Below, one piece after another: positions 33,008 to 40,850 of a DNA stretch of 64,000 nucleotides. Within the stretch, counting starts at the first letter, position 1. Every line of letters starts with the position of its first letter. Source of the stretch: Cesiribacter sp964504565 (GTDB taxonomy: Bacteria; Bacteroidota; Bacteroidia; Cytophagales; Cyclobacteriaceae). A model generated the notes under the pieces. It saw only the letters and a program-made list of their open reading frames with translations, ran no database searches and had not been told where the DNA came from. A program made the translations under genes and the position numbers. The stretch lies in NCBI GenBank assembly GCA_964504565.1, contig CAZDEY010000012.1:1-64000 (forward strand). Reading direction: 5' to 3'.

Positions 33008-33358
33008 TTAAAAGTTAAGTCCACCTTCGCGAGCACCCTCAGCCAAGGCTTTGATTTGACCATGATACTTGTAACCGTTTCTATCGAAAACTACAGTTTC
33101 AACACCTGAACCTTTAGCTTTCTCCGCTAAGCTTGAGCCTACCTTCTTAGCAACATCAATGGTTGCGTTGGCGGCGTCTAGTTCTTGGCTTGATGCCTGA
33201 GCAATAGTATGACCCTTGGCATCATCGATTAGCTGGGCGTAGATGCGGCGGTTACTTTTGAACACGCTAAGACGAGGACGCTCAGCGCTACCGCTAATTT
33301 TACTGCGTATACCTTTACGGATACGGTCTCTGCTACTTAATCTTATATTCTTAGCCAT
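33008..33358 (-). CDS. rplR: 50S ribosomal protein L18
   Basis: A 116-residue 5S rRNA-binding protein. The basic N-terminus (RLSSRDRIRKGIRSKISGSA) is followed by RPRLSVFKSNRRIYAQLIDD and the C-terminal VVFDRNGYKYHGQIKALAEG, the L18 signature. It works with L5 and 5S rRNA in the central protuberance. It lies 4 nt after rplF. Confidence 0.98.
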   Translation of the reverse strand: MAKNIRLSSRDRIRKGIRSKISGSAERPRLSVFKSNRRIYAQLIDDAKGHTIAQASSQELDAANATIDVAKKVGSSLAEKAKGSGVETVVFDRNGYKYHGQIKALAEGAREGGLNF

Positions 33359-33362
33359 CTAC

Positions 33363-33914
33363 TTACTTTTTAGCAGTTTTACCAGCTTTTCTACGAACGT
33401 GTTCACCCACAAAACGAACACCTTTGCCTTTATAAGGCTCAACGCTACGGAAAGATTTTATTTTAGCAGCGATTTGACCTACTAACTGCTTATCAATACT
33501 TTCTAACGTAATGGTTGGGTTTTTACCTTTAAGAGTTTCAGCGGAAGCTTTAACCTCATCGGGTAATGCTAAATATATAGCGTGAGAGTAGCCTAAGTTA
33601 AGCTCAAGCACGTTATTTTGAACGTTAGCTTTATATCCTACACCTACCAACTCTAATTGACGGGTGTAACCATTGCTAACTCCTTCAACCATATTATTAA
33701 GCAGAGAACGGTACAAACCGTGCATTGCTTTATCTTCTTTGTCATCAGAAGGACGGTTGATAGTTAGCGTAGATTCTTCAACGCTTACCTCAAAATCTTT
33801 TTTAATATCCTGAGAAAGGGTGCCTTTTGGTCCTTTTACTGTAACCGCACCGTCTTTGTGAGTAACCTCAACTCCCTTTGGAAGAGATATCGGCTTTTTT
33901 CCTATTCTAGACAT
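33363..33914 (-). CDS. rplF: 50S ribosomal protein L6
   Basis: A 183-residue protein of two similar alpha/beta domains near the GTPase centre. Seen: MSRIGKKPISLPKGVEVTHK, TVKGPKGTLSQDI, LVGVGYKANVQNNVLELNLG and the C-terminal signature EPYKGKGVRFVGEHVRRKAG. It starts 9 nt after rpsH. Confidence 0.98.
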   Translation of the reverse strand: MSRIGKKPISLPKGVEVTHKDGAVTVKGPKGTLSQDIKKDFEVSVEESTLTINRPSDDKEDKAMHGLYRSLLNNMVEGVSNGYTRQLELVGVGYKANVQNNVLELNLGYSHAIYLALPDEVKASAETLKGKNPTITLESIDKQLVGQIAAKIKSFRSVEPYKGKGVRFVGEHVRRKAGKTAKK

Positions 33915-33923
33915 GAGCGATAA

Positions 33924-34319
33924 TTAATAAACGTAACACAAAACTTCCCCACCAATATGCTTATCACGGGCCTCTTTATCAGTCATAACACCGTGAGAAG
34001 TTGACATTACGGCTATTCCAAGTCCGTTAAGTACTCGGGGTAATTCTTCAGCGCTGCTGTAGCGGCGTAAACCTGGCTTGCTGATACGCTCTAACTTAGT
34101 AATAGCCGAAACTTTAGTTACCGGATTATATTTAAGCGCTATTTTGATGTTGCTCTTTGCAGGCACATCATCTACAAACTTGTAACTTTGTATGTAACCT
34201 TTGTCGTATAGAACTTTGGTTAACTCCTTCTTAATGTTAGAAGCCGGAACTTCTACCACCCGATGGTTCGCCTTAATCGCGTTGCGTAAGCGGGTCAGGT
34301 AATCTGCTATCGGATCCAT
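33924..34319 (-). CDS. rpsH: 30S ribosomal protein S8
   Basis: A 131-residue protein binding the central domain of 16S rRNA. MDPIADYLTRLRNAIKANHR opens it; the C-terminal signature is LGIAVMSTSHGVMTDKEARD. In E. coli S8 regulates the spc operon; here the gene is preceded by a 77-nt gap with a -7 box (34354-34362), which may allow separate expression. Confidence 0.98.
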   Translation of the reverse strand: MDPIADYLTRLRNAIKANHRVVEVPASNIKKELTKVLYDKGYIQSYKFVDDVPAKSNIKIALKYNPVTKVSAITKLERISKPGLRRYSSAEELPRVLNGLGIAVMSTSHGVMTDKEARDKHIGGEVLCYVY

Positions 34320-34353
34320 TTATATGCTTTAATTAATTTGCCGTAATTGGCCT

Positions 34354-34362
34354 GCAAAAGTA
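34354..34362 (-). promoter_or_regulatory. Possible internal promoter ahead of rpsH
   Basis: The minus strand reads TACTTTTGC in the unusually long rpsN-rpsH gap, 35 nt before the rpsH ATG. It matches TAnnTTTGC, but no clear TTG -33 box sits at 19-21 nt. Confidence 0.45.
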
Positions 34363-34396
34363 CAACTAATATTTTAGAATAAAAAGAAAAGCTGAA

Positions 34397-34666
34397 CTAC
34401 CAGCTTGCCTTTGTCACTCCTGGAATCTTTCCGGCTGATGCCATCTCGCGAAAAGTTACCCTAGAAAGACCAAATTTACGCATATAGCCTTTAGGACGAC
34501 CAGTTAGTTTACAACGATTGTGCAAACGTACCGGAGATGCGTTTTTCGGCAATTTATCTAAAGCTTCGTAGTCACCGGCTGCTTTTAGGGCAGCACGCTT
34601 CTCAGCATATTTAGCCACCATTTTGGCGCGCTTTCTTTCTCTAGCTTTTACTGCTTCTCTAGCCAT
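34397..34666 (-). CDS. rpsN: 30S ribosomal protein S14, long zinc-free form
   Basis: An 89-residue protein from the ATG at 34664-34666 (MAREAVKARERKRAKMVAKY). A start 11 codons upstream is in frame but would overlap rplE. The C-terminal signature is RCKLTGRPKGYMRKFGLSR. It has a single Cys in this region and the long linker, so it is the zinc-independent type. S14 helps assemble the 30S head. Confidence 0.97.
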   Translation of the reverse strand: MAREAVKARERKRAKMVAKYAEKRAALKAAGDYEALDKLPKNASPVRLHNRCKLTGRPKGYMRKFGLSRVTFREMASAGKIPGVTKASW

Positions 34667-34667
34667 A

Positions 34668-35222
34668 TTAATTATTTTTATTGGCGAACGGCATTCCAAA
34701 TTCCTTCAGAAGAGCGTAGCACTCTTCGTCGGTGGTTGCAGTAGTCACAAATGTGATGTTCATACCGGTAATACGGTTCACCTTATCAATACTAATTTCC
34801 GGGAAGATAATTTGCTCAGTTACCCCTAAGGTGTAATTACCCCGACCGTCAAATCCTTTGGCGCTAACACCACGGAAGTCACGTACGCGAGGTAGAGCTA
34901 CTGAAGTAAGGCGGTCCAAAAATTCAAACATACGCTCACCGCGAAGGGTAACTTTAGCACCAATTGGCATGCCCTCTCTAAGCTTAAAGTTAGAGATTGC
35001 ATTTTTGGCGATAGTAGCTACAGCTTTCTGACCAGTTATTGTAGTCAGTTCTTCAACGCTGGTATCCACCAATTTTTTATCGGTTACAGCAGCACCCATA
35101 CCACGGTTAATGCTGATCTTCACGAGTTTTGGCACCTGCATAACAGAAGAGTATTCAAACTTTTCTTTAAGGGCAGGAACGATATCGTTAAGATATTTCT
35201 CTTTTAATCTGGGACTAGCCAT
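34668..35222 (-). CDS. rplE: 50S ribosomal protein L5
   Basis: A 184-residue 5S rRNA-binding protein of the central protuberance. Seen: KLVKISINRGMGAAVTDKKL, AKNAISNFKLREGMPIGAKVT, and the C-terminal GRGNYTLGVTEQIIFPEI. Its start overlaps the end of rplX by 8 nt, suggesting translational coupling. Confidence 0.98.
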   Translation of the reverse strand: MASPRLKEKYLNDIVPALKEKFEYSSVMQVPKLVKISINRGMGAAVTDKKLVDTSVEELTTITGQKAVATIAKNAISNFKLREGMPIGAKVTLRGERMFEFLDRLTSVALPRVRDFRGVSAKGFDGRGNYTLGVTEQIIFPEISIDKVNRITGMNITFVTTATTDEECYALLKEFGMPFANKNN

Positions 35223-35562
35223 TGCTGATTATTTCTCCGGTTTTCTTTGAATAGCGCTGTAATTTTCCGTTGCTGTCAGCCTTACGGCCTACGCGAGTTG
35301 CCTCACCCGATTTCGGGTCAATCAGCATAAGGTTACTGATATGGATTGGAGCTTCTACCTGAGAAATTCCACCTTCAGGGTTTTGAGCATTAGGCTTTTG
35401 GTGTTTGGTCTTCATATTACGACCTTTAACCAAAGCTTTATTATCCTTTGGAAATACGGCAATTACTTCTGCTGGATCGGTATTTCTATCGTTTCCGGCG
35501 ATAACTTTAACTGTATCGCCTTTACGGATTTTTAGCTTGCTGGTGTTCACTTGCTTCTTCAT
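35215..35562 (-). CDS. rplX: 50S ribosomal protein L24
   Basis: A 115-residue protein with a KOW domain: KLKIRKGDTVKVIAGNDRNT, then EVIAVFPKDNKALVKGRNM and the C-terminal zinc-free part ATRVGRKADSNGKLQRYSKK. L24 starts 50S assembly at the 5' end of 23S rRNA. It lies 4 nt after rplN. Confidence 0.98.
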   Translation of the reverse strand: MKKQVNTSKLKIRKGDTVKVIAGNDRNTDPAEVIAVFPKDNKALVKGRNMKTKHQKPNAQNPEGGISQVEAPIHISNLMLIDPKSGEATRVGRKADSNGKLQRYSKKTGEIISNG

Positions 35563-35566
35563 GCTA

Positions 35567-35935
35567 TTATAGTACTTCTGGAGCTAATGATACAATTTTC
35601 ATAAACTGACGCTCACGTAGTTCACGTGCTACCGGTCCGAAAATACGAGTACCGCGAGGTTCGTCCTGCGCGTTCAGTAGAACGGCAGCATTTTCCTCAA
35701 AACGGATATAAGATCCATCTTTGCGACGGATTTCCTTGGTTGTTCTCACAACAACCGCTTTACTAACTGAACCTTTCTTCACGTTAGAAGCCGGTACAGC
35801 CGATTTAATGGCAACCACAATCTTATCGCCAACTGTGGCGTAGCGCTTTCCGGTACCGCCTAATACGCGGATACACATAACTTCTTTGGCTCCGCTGTTA
35901 TCAGCTACGGCCAATCTTGATTCTTGCTGGATCAT
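35567..35935 (-). CDS. rplN: 50S ribosomal protein L14
   Basis: A 122-residue protein at the intersubunit face. MIQQESRLAVADNSGAKEVM and DGSYIRFEENAAVLLNAQDE, PRGTRIFGPVARELRER form the complete L14 signature. The length matches E. coli (123). It lies 2 nt after rpsQ. Confidence 0.98.
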   Translation of the reverse strand: MIQQESRLAVADNSGAKEVMCIRVLGGTGKRYATVGDKIVVAIKSAVPASNVKKGSVSKAVVVRTTKEIRRKDGSYIRFEENAAVLLNAQDEPRGTRIFGPVARELRERQFMKIVSLAPEVL

Positions 35936-35937
35936 GG

Positions 35938-36195
35938 TTACTTAGCTCTTTCTAATACTTCAACTAAACGCCACCGCTTCAACTTACTCAAGGGGCGGGT
36001 TTCCATGATACGAACCGTGTCACCTATATTGCACGTGTTCTCTTCATCGTGGGCCTTGAAAGTGGAAGACTTACCAATAAACTTACCGTAAATAGGGTGC
36101 TTCACCTTACGGGAAACCTGTACGGTAATGGTCTTGTCCATTTTATTGCTAACCACCTGGCCTACACGCTCTTTTCTTACGTTACGAGACTCCAT
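35938..36195 (-). CDS. rpsQ: 30S ribosomal protein S17
   Basis: An 85-residue OB-fold protein binding 16S rRNA. RKERVGQVVSNKMDKTITVQ, HPIYGKFIGKSSTFKAHDEE and GDTVRIMETRPLSKLKRWRL are the S17 signature. It lies 3 nt after rpmC. Confidence 0.98.
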   Translation of the reverse strand: MESRNVRKERVGQVVSNKMDKTITVQVSRKVKHPIYGKFIGKSSTFKAHDEENTCNIGDTVRIMETRPLSKLKRWRLVEVLERAK

Positions 36196-36198
36196 TTC

Positions 36199-36393
36199 TT
36201 AGCTATTTAGATCTTTAGCCCGTAATTCCGTTTTCAAACGGGCGATTAACCGGCGGCTTTGACGGATTTTATTAGGATTTTCGATTTGCGTAACTGCGTG
36301 CGCAAATTTCAGTTTGTTCAGCGATTCCTGTTCTTCCTGGATTCGCGAATTCAGCTCATCAGCCGATAGGGCCTTGATTTCTTCGTTCTTCAT
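36199..36393 (-). CDS. rpmC: 50S ribosomal protein L29
   Basis: A 64-residue helical hairpin at the tunnel exit: MKNEEIKALSADELNSRIQE, NKLKFAHAVTQIENPNKIRQ, SRRLIARLKTELRAK. It lies 11 nt after rplP and 3 nt before rpsQ. Confidence 0.97.
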   Translation of the reverse strand: MKNEEIKALSADELNSRIQEEQESLNKLKFAHAVTQIENPNKIRQSRRLIARLKTELRAKDLNS

Positions 36394-36404
36394 GCTATTC
36401 AGGT

Positions 36405-36830
36405 TTATGCAGCGTAATCGTTGCGTACTACAAACTTAACTTTTATAGGCAGCTTTTGGGCAGCCAGGCGTAGCGATTCTTGAGCTAAGTCCATGGGTAC
36501 TCCCGTAGACTCAAACAAGATAGTACCCGGACGTACAGGAGCTACCCAATATTCGGGNNNNNNNNNNCCCTTACCCTTACCCATACGAACCTCAGCAGGT
36601 TTTTTGGTTATTGGCTTGTCGGGGAAAATTCTTATCCAAACTCGGCCTTCACGCTTCATTGCACGAGTCATGGCGATACGAGCTGCCTCAATCTGACGAG
36701 CGGTAATCCAACCCGGCTCAAGAGCTTTGATGCCGAAGTTACCGAAGGCAAGGGTGTGTCCGCGCTGAGCTATGCCCTTTACGCGACCCTTTTGCATTTT
36801 TCTAAACTTTGTTCTCTTAGGCTGTAACAT
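36405..36830 (-). CDS. rplP: 50S ribosomal protein L16 (contains a scaffold gap)
   Basis: A protein of about 139 residues near the A-site tRNA and 5S rRNA. MLQPKRTKFRKMQKGRVKGI, GWITARQIEAARIAMTRAMK and the C-terminal AAQKLPIKVKFVVR identify it. A run of ten N at 36558-36567 falls in the conserved MGKGKG-x-PEYWVAPVRPG loop. Family members have a single residue between GKGKG and PEYW, so the true missing stretch is probably 4 nt, not 10; the frame is intact either way. Confidence 0.96.
   Translation of the reverse strand: MLQPKRTKFRKMQKGRVKGIAQRGHTLAFGNFGIKALEPGWITARQIEAARIAMTRAMKREGRVWIRIFPDKPITKKPAEVRMGKGKXXXXPEYWVAPVRPGTILFESTGVPMDLAQESLRLAAQKLPIKVKFVVRNDYAA
36558..36567. other. Scaffold gap (10 N) inside rplP
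   Basis: Ten N in the codons after GKGKG. The frame continues with PEYWVAP. The family alignment predicts about 4 missing nt, so ten is a placeholder. Confidence 0.9.
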
Positions 36831-36853
36831 ATTCCTACAGATTTATAGGCAGC

Positions 36854-37600
36854 TTATTTTCTTTTTCTTCTACGCTGGTCACCACGGTCACGCTTGCCGC
36901 GGTTTCTATCACCTCCACCGGCGTTTCCACGGCTATTAGCTGCGTTGGCTAATGCTTCCGGAGATAAGTCCGGCTTACCGTAAATTTCACCTTTGAATAT
37001 CCACACCTTTATACCGATTTTACCGTAAACTGTATCTGCCTCAGATATAGCGTAGTCAATATCAGCACGAAGGGTGTGTAGAGGTACACGACCTTCTTTG
37101 TATTGCTCTGAGCGGGCCATCTCGGCTCCGCCTAAACGACCAGAACATTTAATCTTGATTCCCTGAGCTCCTACGCGCATGGCACCGGCAATAGCCTGCT
37201 TCATGGCGCGGCGGAAAGAGATACGAGCTTTAAGCTGCTGAGCAATAGATTCTCCTACTAGCTGAGCATCAAGCTCCGGACGCTTAATTTCAAATATATT
37301 GATTTGAACATCCTTTCCGGTTAACTTCTTAAGCTCTTCCCGTAAACGGTCAACTTCAGCACCGCCTTTACCAATTACAACGCCCGGGCGGGCAGTGTGT
37401 AAGGTAAGCGTAATGCGCTTGAGAGTGCGCTCAATAATTATCTTAGAAATACCACCCTTTACAATACGGGCATTAATGTATTTGCGGATATTGTGATCTT
37501 CAACAATCTTGTCGGCGAAAGATTTGCCACCGTACCAGTTGGAATCCCAGCCTTTAATGATACCTAATCGAAGACTTATCGGATTAATTTTCTGTCCCAT
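36854..37600 (-). CDS. rpsC: 30S ribosomal protein S3
   Basis: A 248-residue protein at the mRNA entry tunnel. MGQKINPISLRLGIIKGWDS, the KH domain GVVIGKGGAEVDRLREELKK and the C-terminal S3 signature LGGAEMARSEQYKEGRVPLH, TLRADIDYA are seen. A Gly/Arg/Asp-rich tail (GGGDRNRGKRDRGDQRRRKR) extends beyond the E. coli end, as is common in Bacteroidota. It lies 5 nt after rplV. Confidence 0.98.
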   Translation of the reverse strand: MGQKINPISLRLGIIKGWDSNWYGGKSFADKIVEDHNIRKYINARIVKGGISKIIIERTLKRITLTLHTARPGVVIGKGGAEVDRLREELKKLTGKDVQINIFEIKRPELDAQLVGESIAQQLKARISFRRAMKQAIAGAMRVGAQGIKIKCSGRLGGAEMARSEQYKEGRVPLHTLRADIDYAISEADTVYGKIGIKVWIFKGEIYGKPDLSPEALANAANSRGNAGGGDRNRGKRDRGDQRRRKRK

Positions 37601-37605
37601 AATAC

Positions 37606-37986
37606 TTATTCTCCTTTGGTTGTTGAAGCAGCCTCCTGAGCTGCTTCGCGGTTGGCAATCACTAAAGTTACGTGGTTAGAACGCTTGCGAATGCGGTGCG
37701 CTCGACCCTGAGGAGCCGGACGTAGACGCTTTAACATTTTGCCACCGTCAACGCGAATTTCCTTCACGAATAGATTGGCGTCTTCAAGGCGCTCATCTTC
37801 AAATTTATTCTGCCAGTTAGCCACTGCAGATACCAACAGCTTTTCTAGGCGAGCAGAACTATGCTTACTATCGAATTTGAGTACGCTTAGGGCACGGTCT
37901 ACTGCCATGCCGCGGATCATGTCAGCTACTAGCCTCATTTTGCGAGGCGAAGTAGGCACATTCATCAGCTTTGCAGTCGCTTCCAT
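37606..37986 (-). CDS. rplV: 50S ribosomal protein L22
   Basis: A 126-residue protein from the ATG at 37984-37986 (MEATAKLMNVPTSPRKMRLV), 1 nt after the rpsS stop; a longer in-frame start would overlap rpsS. The extended beta-hairpin that lines the exit tunnel is in VDGGKMLKRLRPAPQGRAHR, RIRKRSNHVTLVI. Macrolide-related loop residues look ordinary. Confidence 0.97.
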   Translation of the reverse strand: MEATAKLMNVPTSPRKMRLVADMIRGMAVDRALSVLKFDSKHSSARLEKLLVSAVANWQNKFEDERLEDANLFVKEIRVDGGKMLKRLRPAPQGRAHRIRKRSNHVTLVIANREAAQEAASTTKGE

Positions 37987-37987
37987 A

Positions 37988-38266
37988 TTATCTTTTACCT
38001 TTATCTTTTTTTGCGGTATGTCCACGGAAGTTACGGGTAGGGGCGAATTCACCCATTTTATGTCCTACCATGTTTTCCGTTACGTACACCGGAATAAACT
38101 TATTACCATTATGTACCGCAAAAGTGTGACCTACAAATTCAGGCGATATCATGCTGCGGCGTGACCAGGTTTTAATAACCGACTTCTTGCCTGAATCATT
38201 CATGGCATCAACCTTGTTCTCAAGGCGGTAGTCTATATAGGGTCCTTTTTTGAGTGAACGTGCCAT
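37988..38266 (-). CDS. rpsS: 30S ribosomal protein S19
   Basis: A 92-residue head protein with MARSLKKGPYIDYRLENKVD, WSRRSMISPEFVGHTFAVHN and HKMGEFAPTRNFRGHTAK, the S19 signature. Its ATG overlaps the rplB stop by one base (TAATG). Confidence 0.98.
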   Translation of the reverse strand: MARSLKKGPYIDYRLENKVDAMNDSGKKSVIKTWSRRSMISPEFVGHTFAVHNGNKFIPVYVTENMVGHKMGEFAPTRNFRGHTAKKDKGKR

Positions 38267-39096
38267 TATTTTTTCTTCTTCTTATTACCGATGATCAGGC
38301 CATTGCTATATTTCTTAGGACGGCGAGTCTTAAGACCTTTCGCCAACTGACCGTTACGAGAACGTGGGTGTCCACCAGACGAACGACCTTCACCACCACC
38401 CATCGGGTGATCGACTGGGTTCATTACTACACCACGAACGCGTGGGCGACGTCCCATCCAGCGCTTACGACCAGCCTTACCTAAGCTCTCATTCATATGA
38501 GTTCCGTTAGATACGGTACCAACCGTAGCCAAACACTCTACTAATACCATGCGCATTTCACCGCTAGGCATTTTAAGGGTAGCGTACTTACCTTCCCGGG
38601 CTACAAGCTGAGCGTACGAGCCGGCACTACGGGCCAAAGCTCCCCCTTTACCAGGTTTAAGCTCTATATTATGAACAATTGTACCCATCGGGATGCTCTT
38701 CAGCGGAAGTGTATTACCCATTTCCGGGGCTACTGACTCACCACTTACGATTGTTTGTCCTACCTGCATTCCTTCGGCAGCAAGTATATAGGACTTCAAA
38801 CCATCAGCGTATACTACCAGAGCAATACGCGCGGTACGGCTAGGATCGTACTCAATTGTTTTAACCGTAGCCGGAATATCAAAGCGATTACGCTTGAAAT
38901 CTATGATACGGATATGCTTTTTATGACCGCCACCTAAGTAGCGCATAGTCATACGGCCGGAGTTGTTACGCCCACCACTTTTACGTAGCGGCATTAACAA
39001 CGACTTCTCAGGTTTGTTTGTAGTAACTTCCTGGAAGGTCGGCGCAACTCTAAATCTTTGACCGGGAGTGATTGGTCTTAGTTTCTTAATTGCCAT
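38266..39096 (-). CDS. rplB: 50S ribosomal protein L2
   Basis: A 276-residue protein near the peptidyl-transferase centre. KKLRPITPGQRFRVAPTFQE, IGIIDFKR-like HIRIIDFKRNRFDIPATVKT, and the C-terminal NPVDHPMGGGEGRSSGGHPR with the conserved His of the L2 finger are visible. The length is standard. It lies 10 nt after rplW. Confidence 0.98.
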   Translation of the reverse strand: MAIKKLRPITPGQRFRVAPTFQEVTTNKPEKSLLMPLRKSGGRNNSGRMTMRYLGGGHKKHIRIIDFKRNRFDIPATVKTIEYDPSRTARIALVVYADGLKSYILAAEGMQVGQTIVSGESVAPEMGNTLPLKSIPMGTIVHNIELKPGKGGALARSAGSYAQLVAREGKYATLKMPSGEMRMVLVECLATVGTVSNGTHMNESLGKAGRKRWMGRRPRVRGVVMNPVDHPMGGGEGRSSGGHPRSRNGQLAKGLKTRRPKKYSNGLIIGNKKKKK

Positions 39097-39106
39097 TGCT
39101 TATATA

Positions 39107-39394
39107 TTATATACCGCTGTAAAAATCTATTACTTCACCTTCAGCTACGGTAATCATAGCTTTCTTGTAAGCAGAGGTACGACCCGCAACTATGCGAGAT
39201 TTTGTATACCGGGTTTTATCTTTGCCTCCGTAATTCATTGTGTTTACTGAAGCAACAGTAACGTTATACATTTTCTCAACGGCCTGCTTAATTTCTACCT
39301 TATTAGCAGTTTTGGTTACAATAAAACCGTACTGCCCTTTTTCGTTCATGGCCGATACCTTCTCGGTTACCAATGGTTTAATTAATACACTCAT
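39107..39394 (-). CDS. rplW: 50S ribosomal protein L23
   Basis: A 95-residue protein at the tunnel exit and docking site for trigger factor and SRP. LIKPLVTEKVSAMNEKGQYG, FIVTKTANKVEIKQAVEKMY, NVTVASVNTMN match the L23 pattern. It lies 2 nt after rplD. Confidence 0.97.
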   Translation of the reverse strand: MSVLIKPLVTEKVSAMNEKGQYGFIVTKTANKVEIKQAVEKMYNVTVASVNTMNYGGKDKTRYTKSRIVAGRTSAYKKAMITVAEGEVIDFYSGI

Positions 39395-39396
39395 GG

Positions 39397-40026
39397 TTAC
39401 GCCTTGTAGATTTCTTCTAACTTCTGAACGGTTCCCTCTACTAGAACTAGAGTATCGGCGTTCACTATATCGTAGGTATTTAAATCAGAAGCGGTTACTA
39501 CCATAGTATTAGGAATGTTGCGGCTAGAAAGCACTACATTCTTATCCATTTCCGGAAGTACCACTAATGACTTTTTATTGCTCAGGGAAAGATCCTGTAA
39601 AAGCTTCAAGAAAGTTTTAGTCTTTGGAGCATCAATTGAGATACCATCCAAAATGCTTATGCTTTCGTCCTTAGCTTTGTAGCTTAAAGCTGACTTACGA
39701 GCCAGTTCTTTAACTTTTTTGTTTAGCTTAAATCCGTAGTTACGAGGCTTAGGACCGAAAATACGACCACCACCACGAAATACCGGAGATTTAATGCTAC
39801 CGGCACGAGCCGTACCAGTACCTTTTTGCTTCTTTATTTTGCGAGTAGAACCAGCTATCTCAGCTCTTTCTTTCGACTTATGAGTACCCTGACGCTGATT
39901 GGCCAGATACTGCTTCACATCTAAATAAATGGCGTGATCGTTAGGCTCAATACCAAATAAAGATTCAGGTAGCGCTATTTTGCGTCCTGCGTCTTCGCCA
40001 TTGTTCTTCTTAACTGCAACTTCCAT
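39397..40026 (-). CDS. rplD: 50S ribosomal protein L4
   Basis: A 209-residue protein whose long loop reaches the exit tunnel. Seen: NQRQGTHKSKERAEIAGSTR, KIKKQKGTGTARAGSIKSP, FRGGGRIFGPKPRNYGFKLN. In E. coli L4 represses the S10 operon; no matching leader is evident here. It lies 3 nt after rplC. Confidence 0.97.
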   Translation of the reverse strand: MEVAVKKNNGEDAGRKIALPESLFGIEPNDHAIYLDVKQYLANQRQGTHKSKERAEIAGSTRKIKKQKGTGTARAGSIKSPVFRGGGRIFGPKPRNYGFKLNKKVKELARKSALSYKAKDESISILDGISIDAPKTKTFLKLLQDLSLSNKKSLVVLPEMDKNVVLSSRNIPNTMVVTASDLNTYDIVNADTLVLVEGTVQKLEEIYKA

Positions 40027-40029
40027 GGC

Positions 40030-40662
40030 TTATTTCTCTAAGATCACGTAAGAATTTTTAGCTCCCGGCACTGAACCACTTATTAGAATAAGGTTTTTCT
40101 CCGGGTATATTTTAAGGATGCGAAGGTTTACCATTTTTACTCGGTTACCACCCATACGCCCGGCCATACGAAGACCTTTGAATACGCGAGCTGGGAACGA
40201 ACAAGCACCAATTGAACCTGGTGCGCGTAAACGGTTATGCTGACCGTGGGTAGCCTGACCAACACCACCGAATCCGTGACGTTTAACTACACCCTGGAAA
40301 CCTTTACCTTTAGAGGTACCAATTGCATCTACGAATTCACCTTCGGCAAACACCTCACCTACTTTAACCTCAACGCCTACGTTAACCCCGCCCTCAAATT
40401 CGGCACGGAATTCACGAAACTCAACTACCTTTTTCTTAGGAGTAGTTCCAGCTTTAGAAAAGTGGCCTGCTATGGCAGCAGGGGTGTTCTTAGCCTTACG
40501 CTCATCGTAAGCTAACTGAACAGCATTGTAGCCGTCCACATCTTGGTTTTTAACCTGCGTGATGACACAGGGACCGGCTTCAATTACGGTGCATGCGACG
40601 TTGCGTCCATCGGCCCCGTAAATGCTGGTCATTCCGACTTTTTTTCCAATAATACCAGACAT
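40030..40662 (-). CDS. rplC: 50S ribosomal protein L3
   Basis: A 210-residue protein near the peptidyl-transferase centre. MSGIIGKKVGMTSIYGADGR, TSKGKGFQGVVKRHGFGG and HRAPGSIG-like HNRLRAPGSIGACSFPARVF, KGLRMAGRMGG are the L3 signature. It is the first gene of this transcript: rpsJ is split off by a terminator, and a -7 box lies 64-72 nt upstream. Confidence 0.98.
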   Translation of the reverse strand: MSGIIGKKVGMTSIYGADGRNVACTVIEAGPCVITQVKNQDVDGYNAVQLAYDERKAKNTPAAIAGHFSKAGTTPKKKVVEFREFRAEFEGGVNVGVEVKVGEVFAEGEFVDAIGTSKGKGFQGVVKRHGFGGVGQATHGQHNRLRAPGSIGACSFPARVFKGLRMAGRMGGNRVKMVNLRILKIYPEKNLILISGSVPGAKNSYVILEK

Positions 40663-40725
40663 TGTATTGATTAGTTTGTCAAGTTTCGGCAGCCGCTTGC
40701 TGCCACATACTTTTCACAAAGGACT

Positions 40726-40734
40726 GCAAAGATA
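40726..40734 (-). promoter_or_regulatory. -7 box of the rplC-rplQ supercluster
   Basis: The minus strand reads TATCTTTGC, a strong TAnnTTTGC match, between the rpsJ terminator and rplC. The nearest TTG (40749-40751) is only 14 nt upstream, shorter than the usual 19-20, so the -33 element is uncertain. Confidence 0.6.
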
Positions 40735-40791
40735 TGAAATTATGTTTACAAGAAAAATGCTGGCGCAAATATTTCTTATTCAACACACAAC

Positions 40792-40830
40792 AAAAAAGAA
40801 CCAACCTTCGTAGCCCGAAGATTGGTTCTT
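40792..40830 (-). terminator. Terminator of the str operon (after rpsJ)
   Basis: Arms AAGAACCAA and TTGGTTCTT with an inner CTTCG/CGAAG stem around TAGCC, then six T on the minus strand, 21 nt after the rpsJ stop. Confidence 0.92.
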
Positions 40831-40850
40831 CCAATGCAGTTCGTCAATTA

